A stretch of 64,000 bases of DNA. Origin: Tiliqua scincoides. Lineage: Eukaryota > Chordata > Lepidosauria > Squamata > Scincidae. A program made the position numbers and the translations under genes. The first letter of the stretch is position 1. The number at the start of each line of letters is the position of its first letter. Shown here piece after piece: positions 52,829 through 62,790 of the stretch. A model generated the notes under the pieces. That model was not told the origin of the DNA and did no database searches. It worked only from the letters and a program-made list of their open reading frames with translations. The stretch spans positions 2,836,001-2,900,000 of the forward strand of contig NC_089829.1 in the NCBI RefSeq assembly GCF_035046505.1, read 5' to 3'.

Positions 52829-53160
52829 GCTACAATCCTATGCCTACTTAACAGGCTCTAAATCTTACTGAACACAGTGGGGCTAGCTTCTGAGTAAACC
52901 CGCACCAACTAAGCTTGCAATCCTATGCATACTTCTTTTGGAGCAAGCTCCACCAAACCCAGTGGAACTTCTGAGCGACCACGCACAAAATTGTGGTGTG
53001 GTAGCACCCTAAAAATCCTCTTTTCTTGATCTGGGCTACTTTTAAAATCGCACTGTCCGGGTTTTTCAAGTTGTTTTAGGCTACAGTCCAACCCACACTT
53101 TCCAGGGAGTAAGCTCATGGGACTATCATGGGACTTACTTCTGAGTAGAGGTTCGCAGGG
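52829..53160. mobile_element. Three partial family B MITEs
   Basis: CTACAATCCTATGCCTACTT, TTGCAATCCTATGCATACTT and CTACAGTCCAACCCACACTT are three separate left ends. Each is followed by the AGTGGG(G/A)CT and TTCTGAGTA parts of the short MITE. Confidence 0.55.
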
Positions 53161-53162
53161 AG

Positions 53163-53282
53163 CCACAGTCATAGCAGCGTCGCCTCCCCCAGAATGGCTC
53201 CGAAGGGGGGGGGCCGCTTGCACGCCGCGGTGAGGCTCCCTGAAAAACCTAGTACTTTGCACCCCACGGCTACGCCACTGGT
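53163..53282. mobile_element. Family D fragment at the CpG island edge
   Basis: CCTAGTACTTTGCACCCC and GGCTACGCCACTGG match the right end of the element at 49536-49749. Confidence 0.55.
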
Positions 53283-53283
53283 C

Positions 53284-53650
53284 CAGCCGCAGGGATGCCC
53301 GGTGATGGGCAGCGCACCGGAGCGCACGGGCTCTAAGACCCGGGGCCAGGAGAAGGGAGAGGCGGGCACGTCAAACGGCCGCGTCCGCCGGCAGGGCTCC
53401 TCCTCCTCCTCCTCCTCCGCCGTCATCAGCCTCCCAGTCGGGCGAGGCGGAGCTGCTGCTGTGCCAGCCGCCGCTCCCCACCGACGGGCGAAAGGGCGGC
53501 GCGCGCGCAGGAGAGGTGGCCGTCCTCGGCGGTTTGGGCAGGTTTGCAGCGCGATCCGTGGGGAGGGGGCTGTTTACTCGGGAGCAAGCCTTCCCCGGCA
53601 GTTGGGAGTCCGCGTGGACGCGGGGTCTGGTTCGCATCAAGTGCTCGGAA
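53284..53650. promoter_or_regulatory. MAD2L2: CpG island, probable MAD2L2 promoter
   Basis: Dense CpG stretch about 0.75-1.1 kb upstream of the first MAD2L2 coding exon, with a TCC run at 53396-53420. It is bounded on the left by a transposon end (53163-53282) and on the right by a hairpin-family fragment. The non-coding first exon was not located. Confidence 0.55.
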
Positions 53651-53828
53651 ACAGGGACGTGCCGGAGTCCTCTGCTGCTGTGTCCTCCCAGGGGTTGGGA
53701 GTTCCTGAGCACTTCACGTGGCCAGCGGGGCTTTTTGAAGGATTCGGGTGAGGAGGCACTGCCTCACCAGGCTCCCCACCAGTTGTGAGTACTCGAGCAC
53801 CTCCCGTGGCAGCGGGGCTTTTCAAGGG
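53651..53828. mobile_element. Family C fragment, rearranged
   Basis: CAGGGACGTGCCGGAGTCC and GGCTTTTTGAAGGATTCGG with GGCACTGCCTCACC are family C parts in altered order, next to the MAD2L2 CpG island. Confidence 0.5.
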
Positions 53829-54142
53829 ACTTGAAAATAATAACATTTACTTTAAAACAGCCACTGCAGAGGGTTGTGGTGGGATGCAACAAGCAGCTTT
53901 GCTCAGATGCAAGCCCCAGTGGGTCTTCCCCCCCCCCCAAATAGATGGGGTAAGGACTGCAGCCTGCATGTCTACTTGCAAGCAAGCCCTTGTGAATGGC
54001 ATGGAGCTTTGCTCCCACCAGGATCCCTGGAGTCGTGCGAGACCCTTGCCAGGGAAAAGCAGCCCATTGTTCCCAGCCCCTTGAGGATTAAACAGCGTCC
54101 TGGTTGATCTCTGGGGTGAGTTCGTTTTCTGGAGGAAAAGTC

Positions 54143-54358
54143 CACCACGGGTTACAAGTCATGATAGGTCTGTGCAAGCTCCTGGTTTTAGAGGTAGGCT
54201 ACCTCAGATTGCCAGATGCAGGGGAGGGCACCAGGATGCAGGTTGTGTCTGTTGTCTTGTGTGTTCTCTGAAGCATTTGGTGGGCCAGATTCAGGAAGCT
54301 GGACTAGATGGGCCTTTGGCCTGATCCAGCATAGCTCTTCTTAGGTTCTTTGCTCTAA
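54143..54358 (+). mobile_element. CR1 3' end just upstream of MAD2L2 coding exon 1
   Basis: GCATTTGGTGGGCCAGATTC, GGAAGCTGGACTAGATGGGC and CTGATCCAGCATAGCTCTTC are the CR1 3' end, plus strand. It ends about 28 bp before the exon acceptor. Confidence 0.8.
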
Positions 54359-54398
54359 TGGTCTCAATTCTTTCCTTCCTTTCAAGGTTGCTGGGACG

Positions 54399-54438
54399 AT
54401 GACCACCTTAACCCGGCAGGATCTGAACTTCGGACAAG
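54399..54438 (+). CDS. MAD2L2: MAD2L2 coding exon 1
   Basis: Acceptor TTTCAAG at 54386, ATG at 54399, donor GTACTA. It encodes [13 protein letters not shown], identical to human. Confidence 0.97.
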
Positions 54439-57400
54439 GTACTAGAAGCAGCAGCAGGGCATGCTCAGATGAGTCATCCTGGGACTGGGGGTGGGCCAAG
54501 GCAGCTTGCCATGCAGACAGTCCTGGGTTCATGCCTCTTCAGGTGGGGCTGCGAAGGTCCTTTGGGCTGGAGAGCCACTGCCAGTCAGTGCAACCACACT
54601 GAGCAGAAGGGACCAATGTCTGACTCTGCAGGCAGTTTCCCTCATAGGAAAGGTAGTGGCCCAAGTTTTCAATGCAGAAAAACGTGACCATCTCTTCTTA
54701 AAGGGATCTAGTAGCAGTGCCGGGTGAGGCTTTGTTTGAGACCTTGGAGAAATGCAGCTGTGCAGTCCCTTTTTAAGCCCATTTTAAGCATGCTTACTTA
54801 GGAGTAAATCCCACTGAGTTCCAAGAGTATGTGGAACCTGTAGGTGCCAAGAGACAGTGGTATAGCTATGGGGGGAGGGGGTGGCTGCACAGTTAGCACT
54901 GTAGGCATTGCAATGTGCTGTGTAAGTGGCCCCTCCCACCTGCCATTTTGAGCCAATCTAGCAGCGATGGCAACAGTGAGTGGGATGGGCTACTTACACA
55001 GCGCTTACCGCTGCCCCTAGTAGCTACACCACTGCCCCCAGCTTCCAACATTTGCCCAATGCACACTTCCAATAGTGTTGTTCCAATTGCACCAACTCAG
55101 ATGTTTCCTTTCTCCTGCTTTGCTCCATCCCATCTTATTCTTAGTCCCTTTTCAAAATTCTTCCTTCTTCCAGTCGTTGCCGACGTGCTTTCTGAGTTTC
55201 TAGAAGTGGCCGTTCACCTCATCCTTTACGTCCGAGAAGTCTACCCCACTGGGATCTTCCAGAAGAGGAAAAAGTACAATGTACCTGTTCAGGTGAGAGA
55301 CGGCTCCATCTTTAGCCTGAGTCACCCATCTGGCTCATCTCTTGCTCAGGTGTCTTTTTCCTTCTAAAAGACCTCCACTCCTTCTCCAATAGCTCCTATT
55401 TCTTTTTCATTTCTTCTGTTTTGCAATCCCTCCCTTCAGTCCATGCTAAAAAAATGACATCTAAATATATTTTTGCTTACACTGGCTGAAGCCTATGAGC
55501 CATCAGGAAGAAATGGAACCTTTAGGTAGCATCTCTCTTAAATATCAATTGCTGGGAAAGGGCTGCTGCCTTCACATGTTGCCTTGAGACATCTGGTTGT
55601 CCACAGTTGGAAACAAAAATGTTTGATTAAATAGATCTCCTGGTCCAACAGAGCTCTTCCTATGTTCTTTCTTCCTAGGAAAGAAAGAAAAGACCATTGT
55701 AGAGTTCTGGAAAGGTCACACCTTAGCAGTGGCGTCGCTAGGGGGGTGCAGGCCGCACCAGGTGACGTGCAAGAGGGGGGTGACGCGCACTGGGAGGGTG
55801 ACGCGCTAAAATCGTGGTGGTTAGGAGTAATACCATCATGTTATATACCGTTGAATGTGGAATTTTGAGCGGAATGCATTGCAAAAAACGGGAGTGAAAT
55901 ATCTCCTTTCTATCAAACGTTATTGGCAAAAAAACTGGAAAACAAAAAATGCACGGAGCCCAATGGAAAGAGAAACCAAGGGGTATCTCGTGTTTACGCA
56001 CGAGTAGGTGAACATGCCTTAGTCCCTCTGAAAGGGCAGGCTGAGAGGAATCCAACAATCCCAGAATGGTCCTGATCCAATGAATGTAGCCCCCCCAAAA
56101 ACACCAGAGGAGGTCCCTCCCTCCAAGCTGGCGAATGTATTGAGCCCTATGGAAAGCGAAACTAAACCACATGGTCCTGGGCAGGTCAGGCAAAGGGAAA
56201 TGTGAGGCCACCAGAATGATCCTGATTTGATGCAACTGGAGTTCAACAAATGCTCCAGAAGGCAGCCCCCCCATAAAAAGAATGAAACAGGCTTGACAGG
56301 GTAAGGTGAAATTTTTATCTGTTTTAGGCTGCAGTCCTATCCACACTTTCCTGGGAGTAAGCCCCGCTGACTATAATGGGACTTACTTTTGAGTAGATAG
56401 GCATAGGATTGGGCTCTCAGACTTGCAAAGATAGGTGGGTCCTGATAGTGATATGCTTGAAATACAAGAACTTAAATTGAACTGGGTACTGGGTAGGGGT
56501 GAAAATCTTACTGATTCTTTTTGGGGGGGGTGTTATTGCAGGCAGGCTACAGAGAAAATTCACTTGGTGGAACAGGGCTGGCTTTCCCTTATTTATTGAT
56601 TTTACTTTAATTTATTTATAAATAAATTTATTTATTTATAATTATTTATTTTAATTTGCTTTATGATGGGTCCTGGACAGATTGTCATTCCAAGAAGTGG
56701 GTCCCAGTGCTAAAAGTTTGAGAACTGCTCCAATAAGGTGTTAATAAGTTGACACCCTGGGGGGAGGTGACACCACTAGGGACCAAAATCACTAAAATCA
56801 GAGTTTGGAGGAATAATACCATCATGTTATATATCAGGGGTGTCCAAAGTTTTTGGCAGGAGGGCCACATTGTCTCTCTGACACTGTTGGGGGGGCCGGG
56901 GGGAATTAATTAATTTACATTTAAAATTTGAATAAATTTGCATATGTTTACATAAATGAATATATTAAAGATGAACTTATATGAATGAATGAAGGTCTTG
57001 CAATAGCTCAAGGCCTATAAAAGGCTTTGCACAAAGCAAGACTGGCCTTTCCTTTGCTACTGCATCACAGACGTGAAACAACAAGCAGTGGAGAGAGCGC
57101 TCATCCCACAGCTCACGTGAGAGGTCAAACAATCGCCCTCACACTGAGAGCAGTTGCGTCAGACCAGTGTGGGCTCCAACAATCTCTGGAGGGCCAGAGG
57201 CTCCTTGGAGACTGGCATTGAGAGGCCTTGATGGGCCAGGGCAAGGGTTTGGGCACCTCTGTTATATATCAATTAATGTGTAATTTCATGCAGAATGTGA
57301 TGAAACAAACTACATTGAAATATCTTTATTCTATCAAAAGGTATAGCCAAAAAAACCAGTGGGGGCGGGGCGATGGTAGATCACCATGCCTACCACTTAG

Positions 57401-60400
57401 AATGTTGCCCCGCCCACTGCAGGGGGGTGACGCACTGGCCTCCCACACCAGGTGACGCAAACCCTAGTGATGCCTAGTGACCTTAGTTGCTGAAAACCCT
57501 GCTCTTTCTTTTTCCATCTCTGGATTCTGGGGTTGCCCCGCCCTCTGCTCACACGTTTTCCAACTATTCTCTATTGAAATATAAGAACTAGAAACTTGAC
57601 TTTTAAAACAAAATGCAAGCAGAGGCTTTTGGGGTGCTGAATTTCAGAACTTACACACCTTGCTCATTGTCAGCATGTACAACAATGGGATCATGGAAAA
57701 GGGAGGATATTCTTTGCAACTAGATATTCTTCACTCTGTTTGAACAGATGTCTTGCCACCCAGAGCTGAATCAATACATCCAGGACACCCTTCACTGTAT
57801 CAAGCCTCTGCTGGAAAAGGTGAGTCAAGAAAGGACAATCTATGAGGGAGCTGCAGGAGTTGTCTGGTTCAATTTTTAGTTCTGTTTCCAACTTAGGGCC
57901 CAATCCTATCCAATTTTCCAGTGCAGCCATGCCAATGGGGCGTGCACCGCATCCTGTAGTGCGGAGGCAGTCACAGAGGCCTCCTGAAGGTATGAGAACA
58001 TTTGTTCCCTTACCTCAGGGCTGCATTGCAGTTGCACTGGAGCTGGAAAGCTGGATAGAATTGGGCCCTTAATTTCCTCATCCTGAGATTTTTTTTTATT
58101 ATTGCAAAAAAGTAGCCAACAGAACAATAACCAATCAAAACAAAAGCAATAAAAATATCTCCTATTAAAATCAAGTTAGTTTGGGTTGAACTCCCAGGCT
58201 CCCAGATTTCACAGAAACCTGTTCAGTAGAATGAAGAAAAAGAAAGTTCCTGTGTTTTGATTGCCTTTCAGAATGATGTGGAAAAGGTTGTAGTGGTCAT
58301 CCTGGACAAGGAGCACCATCCGGTGGAGAGGTTTGTCTTTGAAATCACGCAACCACCCTTGCTGTCTATCAGGTGAGAGCCTTTCTACTAGGCTGCTTCA
58401 AAGTGTTGCTCTTCTCTAGTGAGAAGTCGGTTTCACAGGATTGGAGCTTGTTGGCCCTGAGTCATTGCATGTCTGCCCAGTGATTGGCTGTGTGCCTGTA
58501 AGCAAAGGCCTGTAGTATAGGTTCCTCCTGCAAGAGGAGGAAGAATCTCTACCTTGGCCTTTACTCGGTGGTAGGCACCAACTTTGCACTTGGAGGATTC
58601 CAGCTTCAGTCACTGACAGCATCTTCAGATATGAGGAGAAGGACCTTTGGCTGAGATCTGGAGAGCTGTTACAGGAGAGAGCATAAGGCCGAAATTAACC
58701 TGAATTATGAGATCTTGAGCATATACCTTAACAAAACCGATCTCTGATAGACCTGGAAAGGGGTGCAAGGGATCCTTCCCTGAAGAATTGCACGTACCCT
58801 CCTTGCTCCTTCTTCCAAAAGGATTTGGTTTTCTGAACCAAAGTAAACTATTTGTGCAAATCCTTTTTTCCCTGCGATCACCACAGTCTTCTTCCTCTTT
58901 TTCCCACCCCAGCTCAGATTCACTTCTGAACCATGTGGAACAGCTGCTGCGGGCCTTCATCTTGAAGATCAGCGTGTGTGATGCCGTGCTAGACAACAAC
59001 CCTCCAGGTAGGCTGGCAAGCTGTTCGTTACTTAATTGGTTTTTGGATTTCTTGCCTATTCTCTCTCCTCAAAGAAGGGGTGGGAATGAGTAGGAGTTTG
59101 TACTGAATACCTTTTCCCCCTCCCCCCACCACACACTTCCTCCAGTTACCTGTCTGGCTAACTCAGTATTGGCAGCACCAACTGGTAGTTACTCTCTAGG
59201 CTTTCAAATGGGAAATTTTCATTATCTTACCTGGAGAGTGAGCCTGAGTGAACCTTCTGCATGCAAGGCCTGTTTTCTGCCAGTGATCTATAGATCCTCC
59301 CTAATATGTCTATGAACCAACTGCATTTCACCCAGAGCTCACGTGGTGGAGCTTGGATGCTATTGCATCAGCACCCAGTTCCCTCTTAGGCTTCTAATGA
59401 GCTTTCTCCAATATCCCTTTCTTGGAGGCTGTACTTTTACTGTCCTGGTTCACACACGAGAAGCCGCTACCCGCAACATGGAGAAGATCCAAGTGATCAA
59501 GGTAGGGGGGAGAGGATTAAATTGCAGGATTTGCAAAAGGAAACCAGCAAATCATAAAATTTCCTATCAAGGCTGCTGCTTCTTGTATAGCCCAGAAATG
59601 TGGCTGATTCTTTCTGCTGTTAATAGTCTCAAAAGCTATTTGTGAATGTGTTATTTCACTTATTTCTAAGCCATATTGGGTATGTGGTGGGGGAAGCACT
59701 GACATATTACCCCTGCTAATTGGGTAAGAGGCACTTTTTCAAGTGGGTGTCCTCTTATTAGCAGGGAAAGAGTAACTGGCCCTCCTCACCCCGGCAGTGT
59801 CTTTTCTAGTGGCTGTCTGCTGGTGTGCTTTTGCATCTTTTTAGATTGTGAGCCCTTTTGGGGCAGGGAGCCATTAGTTGTTTTATTTTCTCTGTAAACC
59901 GCTTTGTGAACTTTTCGTTGAAAAGTGGTATATAAAGTTAATAATATTATTATTAATAATAATAATAATAATAATATTTGCCCATCAACATTTCACATAT
60001 AAGCATTTATCCCTTGATGGCTGCAGTGCCAGGCAGTAATTGGTTTGTGTGCATGTGTGTATGAATGGGGCCACCTGTGAGGCCATAGTCAGAACTTCCA
60101 CATCCCTCAAATGCAAATGAAGTCAATTGACCCATTCCCATTGGGTCAACATTGGGCTAACATTATAATAGCTAATAGTAAACCAGCACCAAATCTTTGC
60201 CCAAAGGATTTCCCCTGGATCCTCGCTGATGAGCAAGATGTCCACATGCGTGACCCACGGCTGATCCCTCTGAAGACCATGACGTCAGACCTTTTAAAGG
60301 TAAGCGGTACACTTTTTCTTAGAAGGATATCTTTTTGAAGAGTGGTGAATTTTCTTCTGATGGGCATCCAAATCTTCATGCTGGCCATGCCCAGCTTCTT

Positions 60401-61987
60401 AGGACTGGAGATGCAGTGGCAACAGGCTGGCCTGGAACCAGGAAGTTGCCTTCACAGGCAGGTCAGCCAAACTGAGGAAGTACACCTTGTAGCTTTTACA
60501 ATAGAGAATGGCCAACAGTTGGCTCTTCTGCATCACCTGATTCTCAGGACCAGGAGGATTCTGGGTAGCAGTGTTTTCTGCCTGCAGTTATCTCCTCTGA
60601 CCAATGGGAAAAAGGACCTGCATGCACTCTAAGACTCCTGAGTCAAGTCTCACTGTACCCAGCAGCACAATTCTGTAGGCAGCGCTACATTGAGAGTTGT
60701 GGTCCAACCTGCTTGCTCTAGACCCCCTACTGCATGTGTTGCAGTTTTACTGCACAATGAGGGTTCTGGCTCTTGACAAGTCAAAGGCCACTGGTCTAAG
60801 CTAAGTTCCTGCTCTCCCTAGTCTACGTCACAAATCCAGACTCAGTGTGTCCTTACACCAGCAGAAGGGCTATAGGGCAAATGGCTCATGCAAGTGAGCC
60901 AAACTAAGCCACATCGCCATTCCTGGCTTACTAGCCAAACTGAGCCAGAGAGGGGGGAGGGAGAACTTCCTGCTCCCAATAACCTTGTTCAATTCATGCA
61001 CTTGTTCTCCCTCTCTTTGAGTTTTCCAGTCCTTAGATTTATGTGCTATATCTCAAAGAAGTTTTTTTGCTCTTGCCAACTCATATCAGTGCTGGGCATT
61101 GAAAAGACTTCCTTCAACAACAGCTGCTTTTGTTGCCTTTCAGTCCCCCTCCCCAACCCCACAATTACGCTTCAGTTAAGTCGAGGGGGCAGACAAACTG
61201 TGTGGAGAACAGGGGGTGCTGTTGGAAATATTGCAAGCCTGAGAGCTGCTAATTGGCCTGCCACTTACTGCAGTTTACATATTGGATTCATGAAGGTAAA
61301 CTGGATTGGGTGGATATGGCAAACTTGGTTTAAGGAGCAAACTTTCTAAACTCTTTCCCAGTGAATGCCAATTTCTGCAACTGAAGGTGCTCTCTGGCTC
61401 TTCCCCAGTCTGAGATATTAGAGGCAGTCATGGATTCTGATTCTGGTCTAAAACCAGAATCTCACCAGGGGTGAGTTTACATATCTGTGGGGAGGAACTA
61501 TGAAGCCCCCGAAGCCCTGCAGAGCTCTGCTGAACAGTACACAGTTCTGCTAAACTGTTATGACATTTACCTTAAGAGTGCATCACTGTGGGTTTTAGCT
61601 GTTAGGCAGAGAGGCATTATTTTGTTACTTTAATAAATTAAATATCCAGTGAGCGCAACTAAATTTGAAAAAACCGTCTGAACATTCCAAAAAGAAACTA
61701 TTTACAAACATCTGGGTATTGGTCTCAAAGTTGAATATGCATTATTGGATTCACCTGATATCTTGCAAGCAAAGTGTTTGATATTTTTTTTACTTGAACT
61801 ACATCTAAACCAGTTCTAAACATCCAAACTGGTTATTGAACTGGAATGTTTAAAAAAAAAAAAGTTGAACTTGAAATGATCTGAACTCCAAATACAAATG
61901 GTGTTAACTTATCAATGATTGCTTTAAATCTTCCTGTGTGTCCAGATGCAGCTGTATGTAGAGGAGCGGGCTCAGAAAGGAACTTAA
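54399..61987 (+). CDS. MAD2L2: MAD2L2 / REV7, HORMA-domain subunit of DNA polymerase zeta and shieldin
   Basis: Eight coding exons (54399-54438, 55174-55292, 57748-57819, 58272-58372, 58913-59007, 59428-59501, 60207-60299, 61946-61987) join in phase to 211 residues, exactly the human length. The protein is nearly identical to human REV7, from [13 protein letters not shown] to MQLYVEERA. It is one HORMA domain with a C-terminal safety belt that closes over a peptide of REV3L, shieldin SHLD3 or CAMP. Residues known for partner binding are present: Tyr63, Trp171, Leu186, Gln200, Tyr202, and the dimer residue Arg124. Changes from human are few (for example Cys20 to Ser, Val39 to Thr, last residues QKGT). 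It acts in translesion synthesis, double-strand break repair choice and APC/C regulation. The first coding exon has an acceptor at 54386, so a non-coding exon lies upstream. Confidence 0.99.
54855..55034. mobile_element. hAT-like element (family D ends)
   Basis: 180 bp with ends CAGTGGTATAGCTATGG and TAGTAGCTACACCACTG. No clear target duplication. In MAD2L2 intron 1. Confidence 0.65.
55174..55292 (+). CDS. MAD2L2: MAD2L2 coding exon 2
   Basis: Acceptor TTCTTCCAG, donor GTGAGA. It encodes [19 protein letters not shown] and [12 protein letters not shown]. Confidence 0.99.
56327..56416. mobile_element. ~90-bp MITE (family B) inside the nest
   Basis: GGCTGCAGTCCTATCC to TAGGATTGGGCTC, with the usual GGAGTAAGCCCCGCTGACT centre. 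Confidence 0.7.
56835..57261. mobile_element. hAT element with perfect 8-bp duplication, nested
   Basis: 427 bp with ends CAGGGGTGTCCAAAG and TTTGGGCACCTCTG. TTATATAT lies exactly on both sides (56827-56834 and 57262-57269). It interrupts family F sequence. Confidence 0.93.
57748..57819 (+). CDS. MAD2L2: MAD2L2 coding exon 3
   Basis: Acceptor TGAACAG, donor GTGAGT. It encodes [17 protein letters not shown] with Tyr63. Confidence 0.99.
57896..58068. mobile_element. PIF/Harbinger-type MITE (family A), copy 5
   Basis: Starts GGGCCCAATCCTATCC, ends GATAGAATTGGGCCC, flanked by TTA on both sides. It lies in MAD2L2 intron 3, 77 bp after exon 3. Confidence 0.85.
58272..58372 (+). CDS. MAD2L2: MAD2L2 coding exon 4
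   Basis: Acceptor GCCTTTCAG, donor GTGAGA. It encodes [17 protein letters not shown] and [11 protein letters not shown]. Confidence 0.99.
58913..59007 (+). CDS. MAD2L2: MAD2L2 coding exon 5
   Basis: Acceptor CCACCCCAG, donor GTAGGC. It encodes [18 protein letters not shown], including Arg124. Confidence 0.99.
59428..59501 (+). CDS. MAD2L2: MAD2L2 coding exon 6
   Basis: Acceptor TTCTTGGAG, donor GTAGGG. It encodes [19 protein letters not shown], identical to human. Confidence 0.99.
59735..59985 (+). repeat. Dispersed 3'-end repeat with AAT tail
   Basis: GATTGTGAGCCCTTTTGGGG, AAACCGCTTTGTGAAC and AAAAGTGGTATATAAAG, then an AATAAT microsatellite. In MAD2L2 intron 6. Confidence 0.7.
60207..60299 (+). 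CDS. MAD2L2: MAD2L2 coding exon 7
   Basis: Acceptor CCCAAAG, donor GTAAGC. It encodes [19 protein letters not shown] with Trp171 and Leu186. Confidence 0.99.
61946..61987 (+). CDS. MAD2L2: MAD2L2 coding exon 8 with stop
   Basis: Acceptor TGTGTCCAG. It encodes [13 protein letters not shown] then TAA, completing the safety belt (Gln200, Tyr202). Confidence 0.97.
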   Translation: MQLYVEERAQKGT

Positions 61988-62329
61988 GACCAGCCATTCT
62001 CAATATGCCTGCAATCTCAAGATCTTCAAGGGGAGCCAGAACTGACCTGACATCTCTCTGTAGTTGCCAAAGCTGGTGTTCACTGCCATCTGTGGTGACT
62101 TTTGACACTGTGCCAAGGCCTCTCTGGCGTGGACGTGTACGTTTTTAAAAAGTGCTCTTCTGTAGACAAGAGACTCCTGTAGAAAAAAGTCCTGCCAACT
62201 TCAGTGGGTGGGTGTCTGTATGTTGCCTGCGTCACAGCTTGAGAGACCTGTGTACTTGGGGAGGAGGAGGAGCACACAGAGGAGCTGCCTCTCATTGTGA
62301 ATATTAATGAGTTTTGATGTAATGTTTTG

Positions 62330-62331
<2 letters not shown>

Positions 62332-62388
<57 letters not shown>
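62332..62388. repeat. TG/AG microsatellite
   Basis: TG run (62332-62362) followed by AG run (62363-62388) in the MAD2L2 3' UTR. Confidence 0.95.
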
Positions 62389-62472
62389 GCATGTGGAATG
62401 TGAGTATGTCATGACTCTGTCCAAGGTGGTTAACCTGTTCAGGAGGAGACTACTGTGATATTTCTGGCTATC

Positions 62473-62478
62473 AATAAA
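62473..62478 (+). promoter_or_regulatory. MAD2L2: Candidate poly(A) signal of MAD2L2
   Basis: AATAAA 486 nt after the stop codon. Confidence 0.6.
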
Positions 62479-62589
62479 TGGGGATTTTTTTCACTGTAAA
62501 CTGGTTCCATCTGAATGGATGGCTTGCAAAGTGGGCAGTTTTGACAGTGGGGAGAAGGTAGTGGATCCCCCATGAATCTATATGGGAAC

Positions 62590-62790
62590 TTGAGCTTTTT
62601 AAGCTGTTCATCAGTGACCTGGAATTGGAGGCAAAGAATGTCGTGGTCATGTTTGCAGGTGATGCCAAACTATGTTCAGGGTGACAAAACCCAAAGCACA
62701 TTCAGAAGGGCTCTGGAAGAATCTCTCCAAGCTGGGCAAATGACAGTGAAGTGCAGGTCAGTGTCCAAAAGTAGTAAACACGCACAGTGA
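62590..62790 (+). mobile_element. CR1 reverse transcriptase fragment
   Basis: The plus strand reads like LFISDLELEAKN then MFAGDAKLC, a decayed CR1 RT core (normal FADDTKL). Confidence 0.65.

Larger units (their letters stand above)
51321..53160. other. Intergenic DNA left of the MAD2L2 island
   Basis: No gene recognised. It holds a SINE (52232-52440), a MITE (52591-52772) and short MITE pieces (52829-53160). Confidence 0.6.
55728..57479. mobile_element. Composite DNA-transposon nest in MAD2L2 intron 2 (family F)
   Basis: Starts CAGTGGCGTCGCTAGGG and ends CCCTAGTGATGCCTAGTG, an imperfect inverted pair. ACCTTAG flanks both sides (55721-55727 and 57480-57486). Inside, the stretch around ATACCATCATGTTATATA occurs twice in the same direction, and at least two other elements are inserted. 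Confidence 0.6.
61988..62500 (+). other. MAD2L2: MAD2L2 3' UTR
   Basis: Runs from the stop codon to just past an AATAAA at 62473-62478. It contains a TG/AG microsatellite (62332-62388). The end point is inferred from the hexamer only. Confidence 0.6.
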
